Of a DNA stretch of 28,760 nucleotides, positions 1-6,769 are shown one piece after another. The notes below the pieces were generated by a model that worked only from the letters and a program-made list of their open reading frames with translations, was not told the origin of the DNA and searched no databases. Position 1 is the first letter of the stretch; the number at the start of each line of letters is the position of its first letter. A program made the translations under genes and the position numbers. Source of the stretch: Prevotella sp. UBA5379 (GTDB taxonomy: Bacteria > Bacteroidota > Bacteroidia > Bacteroidales > Bacteroidaceae); assembly GCA_002409785.1 (NCBI GenBank), contig DHOX01000065.1, positions 31,999-60,758 on the forward strand. The letters run 5' to 3'.

Positions 1-36
1 CGAAATGGTGCATTACGGTCCCCCGAAATGGTGCAT
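1..36 (+). repeat. Two direct copies of CGAAATGGTGCAT at the left edge
   Basis: Two identical 13-bp copies lie at 1-13 and 24-36, start to start 23 bp. A third copy with one mismatch, in the same orientation, is at 28724-28736 near the other edge. Closely spaced subterminal repeats are known from some insertion-sequence families such as IS21, so this may be the edge of an element lying outside the window. No transposase is visible here, so the assignment is an inference. Confidence 0.45.
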
Positions 37-244
37 ATTGATTATGACTAAATTTGGCTGTCGGTTTGAGATTGACTATTCCGTGATCCCGATGTCAGGT
101 ATAAGGAGGGATGAAGGGGTGTTGCCCGGCCGATGGATTGGCTATTAAGTGTATTTATATGAAGAATAGGACCGGATTATTCTTAAAACAGGTCTTGTTC
201 TTGCTTTTTGCTACAAGATGCTTCCATTTTTCAATAATATGTGC
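37..244. other. Non-coding leader before the response regulator, with one inverted repeat
   Basis: I see no credible gene here. An inverted repeat AAGAATA (162-168) / TATTCTT (178-184) with a 9-nt spacer lies about 75-97 bp upstream of the predicted transcription start of the response regulator gene. It could be an operator or an upstream terminator reading leftward, where it is followed by a short A-rich stretch. Nothing else stands out. Confidence 0.35.
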
Positions 245-252
245 TATATTTG
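245..252 (+). promoter_or_regulatory. Bacteroidetes -7 promoter element TATATTTG
   Basis: The sequence fits TAnnTTTG exactly and is followed by C, as is common in this phylum. Transcription should start near 257-260. A GTG at 241 overlaps this promoter, so the in-frame start upstream of it cannot be the one used. The gene must begin at ATG 265 or 271. No clear -33 TTTG is seen. Confidence 0.6.
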
Positions 253-270
253 CGACAAATAGTAATGCTA

Positions 271-909
271 ATGGAGATTTATCTCGCTGATAAACAGGAT
301 ATCACCCGTGCAGGACTGATCTATATTATAGATGGCATAGCGGATGCTGAATATAAATATACGGAAGATAAGGATGAACTTTTGGAAGCACTGAAGGTTC
401 AGCAGAATGCGGTGGTGATTCTTGATTATACCCTTTTTGATATTAATGATGTAGAAGAACTCCTGATCCTTAATGCCCGTTTTCCGCAAACACGGTGGCT
501 GCTTTTCTCTGAAAATCTCAGCCTGGATTTTGTCCGCCGTGTCCTGGCCGGTAATAATGACTTCAGTATTCTCCTGAAAGATTCGCCTTTGTCCGAAATC
601 CGGGAGGCTATCGATTTTGCCATTCAGAACCATCGCTATATTTGCCAGTCCATGACGGAGATGCTGCTCAAACCGGAGTCGTGTGAGGAGGAAACGGTAA
701 AACTCACCAAGACGGAGACTGAAATCCTGAAAGATATTGCCCTGGGGATGACCACGAAAGAGATCGCTGCCAAGCGCTTCTCCAGTTTTCATACGATCAA
801 TACTCACCGGAAGAATATCTTTCGTAAACTGGGGGTGAATAATATTCATGAGGCTACAAGGTATGCCCTTCGTGCCGGACTGGTGGACTCTGCTGAATAT
901 TATATTTAG
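271..909 (+). CDS. NarL/FixJ-type response regulator with LuxR C-terminal HTH
   Basis: This is a cytoplasmic DNA-binding response regulator of about 212 residues. Residues 1-115 look like a receiver domain: acidic DKQD near the N-terminus, phospho-acceptor Asp52 in VILDYT, Ser80, and conserved Lys103 in LLKDS. Residues about 147-208 are a LuxR/GerE helix-turn-helix, with TETEILKDIALGMTTKEIA followed by the recognition helix around HTINTHRKNIFRKLG. ATG 271 is chosen because the -7 box lies at 245-252. ATG 265 is also possible, and either gives an almost leaderless mRNA. No histidine kinase gene is adjacent, so it is an orphan regulator and its signal cannot be read from the window. A strong stem-loop follows the stop codon. 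The family is certain; the target genes are unknown. Confidence 0.9.
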   Translation: MEIYLADKQDITRAGLIYIIDGIADAEYKYTEDKDELLEALKVQQNAVVILDYTLFDINDVEELLILNARFPQTRWLLFSENLSLDFVRRVLAGNNDFSILLKDSPLSEIREAIDFAIQNHRYICQSMTEMLLKPESCEEETVKLTKTETEILKDIALGMTTKEIAAKRFSSFHTINTHRKNIFRKLGVNNIHEATRYALRAGLVDSAEYYI

Positions 910-971
910 AGGCAGGGCGGGGAGAAAATCACTCTTTCTTCTTTTAGGCAACGATAGGCCCGAAAAAATGA

Positions 972-1010
972 AAGCTTAAAAGTGTCTCCCGACAGTTTTA
1001 AGCTTCTTGT
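972..1010. terminator. Stem-loop terminator after the response regulator gene
   Basis: AAGCTTAAAA plus TGTC (972-986) pairs with GACA plus TTTTAAGCTT (991-1005) around a TCCC loop, with a single G-G mismatch. This gives 14 of 15 paired positions. On the plus strand a weak T-rich tail follows. On the minus strand the stem is followed within a few bases by six T (rc of 963-969), so it may terminate better in that direction. Confidence 0.6.
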
Positions 1011-1062
1011 TTCTAACTAACTTATTATCAACTATTCATTACACTTTCACATATCTTTTTTG

Positions 1063-1070
1063 CAAATATA
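1063..1070 (-). promoter_or_regulatory. Minus-strand -7-like element TATATTTG
   Basis: The reverse complement of CAAATATA fits TAnnTTTG. It points away from the LacI gene toward the stem-loop at 972-1005, which would end a transcript of about 90 nt. No -33 element is evident and the surrounding DNA is A/T-rich, so a chance match is possible. Confidence 0.3.
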
Positions 1071-1117
1071 ATCTATTTTGTCGATTAATGTATCCATAAA
1101 CCATTAAAAAGTTACGT

Positions 1118-1131
1118 AAACGTTAGCGTTT
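1118..1131. promoter_or_regulatory. Candidate LacI-family operator AAACG-TTAG-CGTTT
   Basis: Five-base arms AAACG and CGTTT flank TTAG. The site sits where the -33 region of the LacI gene promoter should be (-7 box at 1147). Family knowledge: LacI/GalR proteins bind palindromes of this size with CG-rich half-site ends and often repress themselves. Autoregulation is therefore a reasonable inference. Confidence 0.4.
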
Positions 1132-1146
1132 TCTCCGTACTTTTGC

Positions 1147-1154
1147 TATCTTTG
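1147..1154 (+). promoter_or_regulatory. -7 promoter element TATCTTTG of the LacI gene
   Basis: This is an exact TAnnTTTG match, followed by T. The predicted start near 1160 leaves an untranslated leader of about 79 nt before ATG 1239. The candidate operator at 1118-1131 overlaps the expected -33 region. Confidence 0.6.
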
Positions 1155-1238
1155 TGAAAAATAAGTTGGTCGTGAAAAACGATAAGGCATATTGTCTGAA
1201 AAGGACTAATGAAACTTAACGAGATTGAATCTTGACGA

Positions 1239-2252
1239 ATGAAGCAGCATCGTACATCTTTAAAGGATCTGGCTGATAAGCTTGGTGTAAGCATTGCTAC
1301 GGTTTCAAGGGCATTAAGAGATAGTCATGAAGTAGGGGTGGAAATGACAGCGAAGGTGAAGGCCCTGGCAAAACAGATGAATTATCGTCCGAATCCATTT
1401 GCCCAGAGCCTCCGCAAGGAAGCACCGAAGGTCATCGGAGTCATTGTGCCCAATCTTGTGACTCATTATTTCGCAGCCGTTCTTGATGGCATCGAAGATT
1501 ATGCCTCGAAGAAGGGCTATTCGGTCATTTCTGCTAATTCTCATGAAAACCATTTGCGGGAAGATCAGGCGATTGACAATTTTCTCGATATGCATGTGGA
1601 AGGTATCATTGCGTGCCTGGCCCAGGATACTGTAGATTATAGCCATTATGAGCAACTTTACAGGATGGGCGAGCCGTTGGTATTCTTCGCGCGCACCTGC
1701 CTGGAAGATAAATTCTCTAATGTGATCGGCAACGGGGATGTCGCTGCCCAGGATGCTACCCAGCATCTTATTGATACAGGTTCCAGGAGAATTGCTTTCA
1801 TCGGCGGGCCGAATACTCTGAATATGGTCAAGCGCCGCAAGCATGGTTATCTGCAGGCACTGAGAGAAAACAGAATCCCTATAGACCGGACGCTGGTCGT
1901 TTGTGATAGGATAGATTTTGACATTGCGCGCCAGCATACCATTGATCTCCTGAAAAGTGACCATCGGCCTGATGCAATCCTTGCATTCAATGATATTATC
2001 ACTTACGGAGCTTTCGATGCGATAAAGAGTTGTGGCTTGCGTATTCCCGAGGATGTGGCCATTATCGGTTTTACCGAAGGGGATGAGGCGGCGTTCGTGA
2101 CCCCCAAACTTTCGGCGATTATGGATCAGGCTCATGAAACGGGATGCAGGGCTTGCCAACTTCTTCTTGAGAATATTGCAGGAGATTCAAGGGTGCATCA
2201 GATCGTCGTTCCGATGATCCTGAAAATCCGTGAAAGTTCTGAGAAAAGATAA
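1239..2252 (+). CDS. LacI/GalR-family transcriptional regulator
   Basis: This 337-residue protein has the typical length and layout of the family. The N-terminal HTH is at residues about 5-30 (TSLKDLADKLGVSIATVSRA), the hinge helix follows around residues 45-60 (NYRPNPFAQSLR), and a periplasmic-binding-protein-like effector domain runs from IGVIVPN (about 66) to the end. In this family a sugar or sugar phosphate normally controls DNA binding. The ligand cannot be read from the sequence. The gene lies upstream and on the same strand as a hybrid two-component regulator and GH31/GH2 genes, which suggests a role in sugar use, but it has its own promoter and terminator. A short palindrome at its promoter suggests autoregulation. 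Confidence 0.95.
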   Translation: MKQHRTSLKDLADKLGVSIATVSRALRDSHEVGVEMTAKVKALAKQMNYRPNPFAQSLRKEAPKVIGVIVPNLVTHYFAAVLDGIEDYASKKGYSVISANSHENHLREDQAIDNFLDMHVEGIIACLAQDTVDYSHYEQLYRMGEPLVFFARTCLEDKFSNVIGNGDVAAQDATQHLIDTGSRRIAFIGGPNTLNMVKRRKHGYLQALRENRIPIDRTLVVCDRIDFDIARQHTIDLLKSDHRPDAILAFNDIITYGAFDAIKSCGLRIPEDVAIIGFTEGDEAAFVTPKLSAIMDQAHETGCRACQLLLENIAGDSRVHQIVVPMILKIRESSEKR

Positions 2253-2256
2253 AGAA

Positions 2257-2281
2257 CCCCCTTGTTGTATGAGGGGGCATT
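2257..2281 (+). terminator. Rho-independent terminator after the LacI gene
   Basis: CCCCCT (2257-2262) pairs with AGGGGG (2272-2277) across a 9-nt loop, and the sequence continues with CATTTTG. It starts only four bases after the stop codon. It separates the LacI gene from the downstream hybrid regulator. Confidence 0.75.
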
Positions 2282-2498
2282 TTGATGGCTGATAAATTAT
2301 GCCGTATGCAGGAATATTTTTATCACAGGCTGTGGTGAAAGTGGTCTTATTTGCCTTGAATGCCTTATCATAGAAGAAACAGCAGAATCAGGAGAGCTGA
2401 AGGAACGACTTTCGAACCGTTGGCTTATGTGAGAGATTTCAAGACGAAGGGGGAATAGAAGTTTTATTCTTGTCAGAGAACCTGGAAAACATAAAACC
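2282..2498. other. Intergenic region upstream of the hybrid two-component gene
   Basis: No gene is supported here. The best promoter candidate is TATTCTTG at 2464-2471, one mismatch from TAnnTTTG, about 28 bp before ATG 2499. No convincing operator or structured RNA is seen. Confidence 0.3.
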
Positions 2499-5400
2499 AT
2501 GAAAGACTATATTGAGTTGGTAATTTTGATCTTGTTGTGTTTGAAAACTTCTACCCGGCTTATGGCGGATGCGAACATAACAAGAATTTCCATCCTGAAT
2601 TCATGCTATAACTTTAACCATATAGAATTTAGTACACTGAGTACACGTGAAGGCTTAAGTAATAGTCAGGTTAATGTCATTTTTCGTGACCGTGATGGTT
2701 TTATGTGGTTTGGAACCCAATCAGGACTTGATCGTTTTGATGGTTATCGGTTCAAGAATTATTTCTTTAATAAAGAAGACAAAAACTCTCTTCCGAATAA
2801 TACCGTGGATGACATCCAGCAAGATTTCAAGGGTGATCTTTGGATCCATACGCTATCCGGCTATTGCATTCTTGACCTTCATCATGAATGTTTTGACTCC
2901 AATCTTTCTTCTTGGATGCAGAAACGGGGAATGAAAGGTGTTCCTAATAAGGTTCTAATTGATAAAGCGGGTAATTTCTGGTTGAATATCTATGGCAAAG
3001 GTTGCTATTTTTATGATGTGCACCGTAAAAAGGCCTGTTTCTTCCGGCAAGGTACAGGCATTCCGAAAGGGCAGGTCGTAGCTTTTGCTTTACGTGGAAA
3101 TACCGTTGTGATTACTTATCGTAATGGTTTGCTGGTCTGTGTTGATGGGTATCATCAGCATATTGTGTGGATCAATCGTGATGCTCAGAAGTATTCGCCC
3201 GTCAGGATTGCAGCTTCCAAGACATTTATAGACAAAGAACACAACTATTGGCTGGAGGGTGAAACGGGTTGCATGATCTATAGTTCCACTTTACACCACT
3301 GGTTTGGGAGTCTTTTCAGTTTTTGTAAGGCGATGGGCATATCCCTGCCTTATTTTAACCTTATTGTGAAGGACATCAACCAGGATGCTTCCGGCCGGAT
3401 ATTACTGGCTACTGATCATCAAGGATTATTGATTTTAGATGGCAAGCGGCATTCATGTCAGACCTATATGTGCAAGTCCGGTCAAGAGGGTTCTTTGCCG
3501 GACAACACGCTCCAGACGATCTATAGGGATATTTCCGGTGGCTTCTGGATAGGTACTTATGAAAATGGATTGGCCTATTGTTCCAATAATTCATCAAGGT
3601 TTATGATCCTCCCTTTAGGGGATGTTTGTTCAATGTGTGAGGATAAAAAGGAATGTCTTTATTGTGGTACTAATGATAAGGGTATAGTGCGTTATAATCC
3701 TTATACGGGAATTGCAAAAACTTTTGGTATGTCCCAAACAGGTCTGGGATCCAATATTGTCGTAAGTACTTTAGCTGCTCATGACGGTTCTTTATATTTC
3801 GGAACTTATAAAGGGGGACTGGCCCGCTTTTGTGATGGCCATTGGACAATATTCCGTGCCCATGATTTCCCTGGTCAGTTAGCTTCAGATGATGTCTGGG
3901 CTCTTTGCGAGGACAATGACGGTGATATTATCATAGGAACATTAGGTGCAGGATTACAGATCATGAATCCCCGGACCAGGCGATTTGTTACCTATAATAC
4001 CGTTAATTCTACGCTCCCTTCTGATTATATCAGTTCAATCAGTAGGATCAGAGGATCAGATAAAATCCTGATTGGTCATTCGAGAGGATTTTCAGTTATG
4101 GACCTCACGACGCGTCGTATCCGTAACTATGAGTCAACGGTTGACGGACGGGCTTTCTTGAGTCTTGCTACGAATCAAGTAGTTCAGGATAGCCGTGGCA
4201 TCTTTTGGATGGCATCTCCTTCTGGCATTTCTCTCTATGACCCACTTTCCGGCCTGCTCCGCTCCATCTCTTTACCGGGAGAACTCTCTGCCGGCGTAGG
4301 TTGCTCGATCGTGGAAGATCGAAAGGGTGTAATATGGCTGGTATATGATCATACCATTGCCCAGGTAAGGATCAGGCGGGGACATAATTCGAAATTATCA
4401 TTTTCCGTAACTGAATATAATAGTTTTGACGGTTTGCAGGATAGATTATTCAATTATCGTTCTGTCCTTCTTACCGATCATGGAGATGTTCTTGTAGGCG
4501 GGCAGAATGGAGTTAGCGTCATCCGTTCTATACAGAGTAAAAAGTCTAATGGCTCTTTAAGAGTGATCTTCAGTGGTCTGATGTTTTTCGATCATATACT
4601 TTCAGTGGGGGAAAAATATGACGGTCATGAGGTCCTGAAAGAAGCTCTTAATTTGAGCCGTAATGTTGACTTGAAGCATAATGAAAACACCTTTACCGTA
4701 CTTTTAGCGGTCAATAAAGTCACGTTGCCCTCTCGATACCGTTTCTGCTACCGGTTAGAAGGAGCAGAAGACAGGTGGATGACAACAGCAGCAAATGATC
4801 CCAATATTACTTTTTCCAATCTCTCTTCAGGGACCTATAGACTTCAGGTCCGTGTTGTCAATAGTGATGGAACAGTGAATCCGGATATCAGCACTTTAAC
4901 CATTCATGTTCATCCTCCTTTTTACTTGTCCATAGGAGCTGTTCTCTTCTATGTTGTTGCTTTCTTGATATTTCTCTATGCGGGCTATCATAGATTACTG
5001 AAGCATCAGCAGGAGCAGTTTGACCTTCGTCAGAAGAGAATTGAGGACAAGCGTGAAAGAGAGTTGAACCAGTTAAAGTTGAATTTCTTTACCAACATTA
5101 CCCATGAACTTCGTACGCCGCTGACTTTGGTCCTTGTCCCGGTAACGCGAATGATCAAAGAAGAGGATGATCCCAGGAAGAAAGAGAAATTACAACTTGT
5201 AGAGCGTAATGCAAAGAGATTGTTGACTTTAGTCAATCAGTTTCTTGATGTGAGAAAGTTGGACCTTGATGAACAGAAATTGAATGCTATTCCTAATGAT
5301 ATTGTCGCTTTTGTCAGAAATATCTGTACCAATTTTCAAATGTTGGGAGGAAAAGATATTCAACTTTCTTTTCGCTCGACGGTATCGGCATTACAGATTT

Positions 5401-6638
5401 ATTTCGATCCGGATAAAATGGGTAAGATCGTAGATAACCTTCTCTCTAATGCTTATAAGTTTACACCTTCAGGAGGTAAGGTCACGGTATCGTTATCCCT
5501 ATCGGCATCAGCCTTTGAGCATACAGAGGGGTTGGAGATAATGGTTGCAGATACAGGAAGAGGGATCAGCAATGTGGATAAAAAGCGCGTCTTTGATCAG
5601 TTCTTTCAAGTAAATGCTGATGAGATGCAACCTTTTGGAGGAAGTGGAATCGGACTGAATCTGGTCAAGAATTTTGCAGAAATGCATGGCGGCACGGTGG
5701 AGGTGAAAGATAATCCTGGTGGGGGGACAATATTTGTCGTTACCATTCCTGTTCGTACAGATGATTCTCTGGAGGCTTCACCGCAAGATATTTCTGGGCA
5801 GGTGTCTATGCCGTCAGAGATAGAAGGAAAGGGCCCATCGGATAAGGTAAAGTCATCCTTAGGCAAAGACAGGAAACGTTTTTGCCTGCTTCTCGTTGAT
5901 GACAGCAATGACTTTCTTTCCTTTATGGATGAAGTCTTTTCGGAATGGTATGATGTCCTACTTGCACCTAATGGAAAAGAGGCACTGAAGCAGATTAGAA
6001 TGCGCCGTCCTGATATTATCTTAAGCGATGTGATGATGCCGGTGATGGACGGTAATACTTTTTGCAAGAAAATCAAGTCCAATCCGGATACTGCTGATAT
6101 TCCCTTTCTGATGCTTACTGCACGCCTTGCTCCAGAACAGGAAACGGAAGGATTATCTTATGGTGCGGATGATTATGTTACGAAACCTTGTAGCCTTGAG
6201 ACCCTTCACTTGCGTATTGAGCATCTTCTGGAGTGGCATCGGCGGGGGGAAACCGGATCGCCTTCAGGGCTGCTGGCTGCAACTGAAATGCCTGAGGCTG
6301 ATCGCAAACTGATAGAGAAAGCGGAAGAATTGGTTCGTTCTCACCTTGCTGATCCTGAACTCAGCGTAGAGTCTCTAAGTGTAGGATTAAATATGTCACG
6401 AGTACAACTTTATAAGCGTATGCTGGAAATTACGAGTGAAACGCCTTCCGTTTTCATCCGTGACATCCGTCTGAAAGAGGCGGAGAAATTACTCCTTGAT
6501 GGATCTTTCACGGTGAGCGAGGTGGCCTATAAGGTCGGCTTTAACAATCCCCGTTATTTCTCTAAATATTTTTCTGAGGCGTATGGCATTAAACCTTCAC
6601 AGTACAGAAAAAAGAATAAGGGTTCTGTTCAATATTAA
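2499..6638 (+). CDS. Hybrid two-component system regulator (HTCS: sensor, kinase, receiver and AraC HTH in one chain)
   Basis: This 1,379-residue inner-membrane protein has the classic Bacteroidetes HTCS order. An N-terminal signal or anchor (about 8-25) is followed by roughly a dozen two-component-regulator propeller repeats (MWFGTQSGLDRFDG, FWIGTYENGL, LYFGTYKGGL and similar) to about residue 700. A Y_Y_Y domain (about 740-800) and a membrane helix (about 810-832) follow. Next come the HisKA domain with phospho-acceptor His869 (NITHELRTPL), the HATPase with Asn980/Asn984 (NLLSN) and G boxes, the receiver with Asp1177 (SDVMMPVMDG), and the C-terminal AraC HTH (about 1275-1379). All catalytic residues are present. 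Such proteins sense oligosaccharides in the periplasm and activate nearby polysaccharide-use genes. The adjacent GH31 and GH2 genes are the obvious targets. Confidence 0.97.
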   Translation: MKDYIELVILILLCLKTSTRLMADANITRISILNSCYNFNHIEFSTLSTREGLSNSQVNVIFRDRDGFMWFGTQSGLDRFDGYRFKNYFFNKEDKNSLPNNTVDDIQQDFKGDLWIHTLSGYCILDLHHECFDSNLSSWMQKRGMKGVPNKVLIDKAGNFWLNIYGKGCYFYDVHRKKACFFRQGTGIPKGQVVAFALRGNTVVITYRNGLLVCVDGYHQHIVWINRDAQKYSPVRIAASKTFIDKEHNYWLEGETGCMIYSSTLHHWFGSLFSFCKAMGISLPYFNLIVKDINQDASGRILLATDHQGLLILDGKRHSCQTYMCKSGQEGSLPDNTLQTIYRDISGGFWIGTYENGLAYCSNNSSRFMILPLGDVCSMCEDKKECLYCGTNDKGIVRYNPYTGIAKTFGMSQTGLGSNIVVSTLAAHDGSLYFGTYKGGLARFCDGHWTIFRAHDFPGQLASDDVWALCEDNDGDIIIGTLGAGLQIMNPRTRRFVTYNTVNSTLPSDYISSISRIRGSDKILIGHSRGFSVMDLTTRRIRNYESTVDGRAFLSLATNQVVQDSRGIFWMASPSGISLYDPLSGLLRSISLPGELSAGVGCSIVEDRKGVIWLVYDHTIAQVRIRRGHNSKLSFSVTEYNSFDGLQDRLFNYRSVLLTDHGDVLVGGQNGVSVIRSIQSKKSNGSLRVIFSGLMFFDHILSVGEKYDGHEVLKEALNLSRNVDLKHNENTFTVLLAVNKVTLPSRYRFCYRLEGAEDRWMTTAANDPNITFSNLSSGTYRLQVRVVNSDGTVNPDISTLTIHVHPPFYLSIGAVLFYVVAFLIFLYAGYHRLLKHQQEQFDLRQKRIEDKRERELNQLKLNFFTNITHELRTPLTLVLVPVTRMIKEEDDPRKKEKLQLVERNAKRLLTLVNQFLDVRKLDLDEQKLNAIPNDIVAFVRNICTNFQMLGGKDIQLSFRSTVSALQIYFDPDKMGKIVDNLLSNAYKFTPSGGKVTVSLSLSASAFEHTEGLEIMVADTGRGISNVDKKRVFDQFFQVNADEMQPFGGSGIGLNLVKNFAEMHGGTVEVKDNPGGGTIFVVTIPVRTDDSLEASPQDISGQVSMPSEIEGKGPSDKVKSSLGKDRKRFCLLLVDDSNDFLSFMDEVFSEWYDVLLAPNGKEALKQIRMRRPDIILSDVMMPVMDGNTFCKKIKSNPDTADIPFLMLTARLAPEQETEGLSYGADDYVTKPCSLETLHLRIEHLLEWHRRGETGSPSGLLAATEMPEADRKLIEKAEELVRSHLADPELSVESLSVGLNMSRVQLYKRMLEITSETPSVFIRDIRLKEAEKLLLDGSFTVSEVAYKVGFNNPRYFSKYFSEAYGIKPSQYRKKNKGSVQY

Positions 6639-6700
6639 GGTTTGAGGATTCATTTTGATCTTAAGAAATAGGCGAGTTAACATTTTATGTATTCATTGGT

Positions 6701-6720
6701 AACATAATATTCCTTATGTT
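6701..6720. promoter_or_regulatory. Inverted repeat AACATAA-N6-TTATGTT upstream of GH31
   Basis: The 7-bp arms match perfectly at 6701-6707 and 6714-6720. The repeat lies about 16-35 bp upstream of the -7 box at 6736, so it covers and extends beyond the -33 position. It is a candidate regulator site for the HTCS or the LacI protein. A related TTATGT also occurs at 6685-6690. Confidence 0.4.
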
Positions 6721-6735
6721 TTAGTATTTATTGTC

Positions 6736-6743
6736 TATCTTTG
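6736..6743 (+). promoter_or_regulatory. -7 promoter element TATCTTTG of the GH31 gene
   Basis: This is an exact TAnnTTTG match. Transcription should start near 6750, about 20 nt before ATG 6770. The promoter shows that GH31 (and probably GH2) is transcribed separately from the hybrid regulator. Confidence 0.65.
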
Positions 6744-6769
6744 TGTGGTCAATATTTAATTAATATATA

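Larger units (their letters stand above)
910..1238. other. Intergenic region with terminator, possible reverse promoter and LacI promoter
   Basis: This 329-bp gap holds, in order, a long stem-loop (972-1005), a minus-strand TATATTTG (1063-1070) that would drive transcription back into that stem-loop, a pseudo-palindrome (1118-1131), and the -7 element of the LacI gene (1147-1154). A roughly 80-nt leader then precedes the LacI start. No coding sequence is apparent. Confidence 0.5.

Noticed and set aside
268..951. A 227-codon open frame on the minus strand
   Set aside because: It is antisense to the response regulator, which has full receiver and HTH motifs. The minus-strand product looks like noise.
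1314..2159. A 281-codon open frame on the minus strand
   Set aside because: It mirrors the LacI-family gene and has no promoter or family signature.
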